Below, one piece after another: positions 13,970-14,681 of a stretch of DNA of 14,681 nucleotides (its first letter is position 1; each line of letters opens with the position of its first letter). Where the stretch lies: positions 1 to 14,681 of the forward strand of contig WTHE01000183.1 of NCBI GenBank assembly GCA_011523315.1, written 5' to 3'. The stretch is from Candidatus Binatota bacterium (GTDB lineage Bacteria > Desulfobacterota > Binatia > Bin18). A program made the position numbers and the translations under genes. The notes under the pieces were generated by a model, which was given only the letters and a program-made list of their open reading frames with translations, did not search any database and was not told where the DNA came from.

Positions 13970-14681
13970 ACGACCAGGCACCACGGCTGGACGCCTCGGC
14001 GTTGATTCTGGCCGGGGGCAAAAGCTCCCGCATGGGCCGGCCCAAGGCCCTGTTGCCGTTTGGCGGGGAGCCGCTGATCGTCCATACGGTCCGCAGCCTG
14101 GCCACCCGCTTTGCGGATATCGTGGTGGTGGCCGCCCCGGGACAAGATCTGCCGCAGCTTCCGGTGACGCTGGTCCACGACACGGTTGCCTATCAGGGAC
14201 CGGTCGGAGGGATCTCTTACGGCTTGCAGGCCGCCCGCCGAGAGGTGTGTTTTGTCACCTCATGCGACGCTCCGTTTCTGAATCTGGAGCTGGTGGCGTG
14301 GCTGGTGTCGCTCAGCGCCGACTCCGATGTTGTGGTTCCGGTGTGGCAGGACCGCTTGCAACCCCTGCACGCCGTCTACCGACGCAGCCTGCTTCCCCGG
14401 CTGCAAGCCCAGCTTGCGCGCGGCCAGCTGCGACCGGTTGCCCTGTACGACACGGTGCGGACCAGGCGGGTTGATCCCCAGGAAATCCGCCAACTCGATC
14501 CTCAGGGCCACAGCTTTCGCAATCTGAACAGTCCCGAAGACTATCAGGCTGCCCTGGAACTGTGGCCGAGCCTGCATCACCGTGTGAGGTGCACGGTTGA
14601 GCGGTTTGGAGGGGCCCGGCTCAGGGTCAAGACCGGCTCGGTGTCGCTGAGCCTCCCGTCCGGGGCCGACCTGGCCTCCGT
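13966..14681 (+). CDS. mobA: MobA-like molybdenum cofactor nucleotidyltransferase, apparently fused to a MoaD/ThiS-like domain (partial)
   Basis: The frame opens with ATG overlapping the RND stop (ATGA); GGAG lies 8 nt upstream. 238 codons are visible and the frame is open at the window end. Residues 12-36 carry the nucleotidyltransferase loop LILAGGKSSRMGRPKALLPF, 97-104 VTSCDAPF supplies the metal-binding Asp, and 185-193 RNLNSPEDY is the conserved C-terminal MobA motif. MobA attaches GMP to molybdopterin; related MocA-like enzymes use CTP, and I cannot separate these fully. After residue ~205 a new segment begins, TVERFGGARLRVKTG then SVSLSLPSGADLASV, matching the first strands of MoaD/ThiS ubiquitin-like proteins. 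No stop separates the two. The RND neighbour has no obvious link to molybdenum. Confidence 0.85.
   Translation, partial: MNDQAPRLDASALILAGGKSSRMGRPKALLPFGGEPLIVHTVRSLATRFADIVVVAAPGQDLPQLPVTLVHDTVAYQGPVGGISYGLQAARREVCFVTSCDAPFLNLELVAWLVSLSADSDVVVPVWQDRLQPLHAVYRRSLLPRLQAQLARGQLRPVALYDTVRTRRVDPQEIRQLDPQGHSFRNLNSPEDYQAALELWPSLHHRVRCTVERFGGARLRVKTGSVSLSLPSGADLAS

Overview
The window is high-GC, gene-dense bacterial DNA with Gram-negative features: an outer-membrane beta-barrel with a signal peptide, a periplasmic beta-propeller and RND-superfamily exporters. No rRNA, tRNA, CRISPR array or transposase is visible. The combination of a DUF1302-type porin, a YCF48-like propeller and an MMPL/RND exporter, plus gliding-type (GldA/GldF/GldG-like) ABC genes, fits an uncultivated proteobacterial or deltaproteobacterial-like lineage (Binatota or Tectomicrobia would suit). 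This placement is inference from gene content only.

Region 1 (1-2719, minus strand) is an ABC exporter operon: ATPase, six-helix ABC-2 permease, then a GldG-like auxiliary membrane protein that runs off the left edge. Region 2 (2983-5374) looks like an accessory or defence island. It holds a hicAB toxin-antitoxin pair on the plus strand, a remnant of a large DNA methyltransferase whose first ~65 and last ~35 codons are joined in frame, and a DUF234-type AAA ATPase with a PD-(D/E)XK-like C-terminus. A perfect inverted repeat lies against the start codon of both hicA and the ATPase, and neither start has a convincing Shine-Dalgarno.

Region 3 (5480-11437, minus strand) is an operon of a secreted seven-bladed YCF48-like propeller, an 831-aa RND exporter with an intact GIGIDYGYY motif, and a 743-aa DUF1302 barrel with eight cysteines in four close pairs. 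It ends in a strong rho-independent terminator. A TTGACA-type promoter candidate precedes the first gene and another precedes the barrel gene. Together these products look like a trans-envelope system for a hydrophobic substrate; the substrate is not evident from the sequence.

Region 4 (11669-14681, plus strand) is divergent from region 3. It starts with a paralogous RND protein that keeps the periplasmic-domain signatures but has lost the TM acidic motif (Asp to Leu). Its stop overlaps by ATGA the start of a MobA-like molybdenum cofactor nucleotidyltransferase, which appears to continue into a MoaD/ThiS-like domain cut by the right edge. The most notable points are the degenerate RND paralogue facing the intact exporter operon, the apparent MobA-MoaD fusion, the collapsed methyltransferase, and the two palindrome-capped, possibly leaderless accessory genes.
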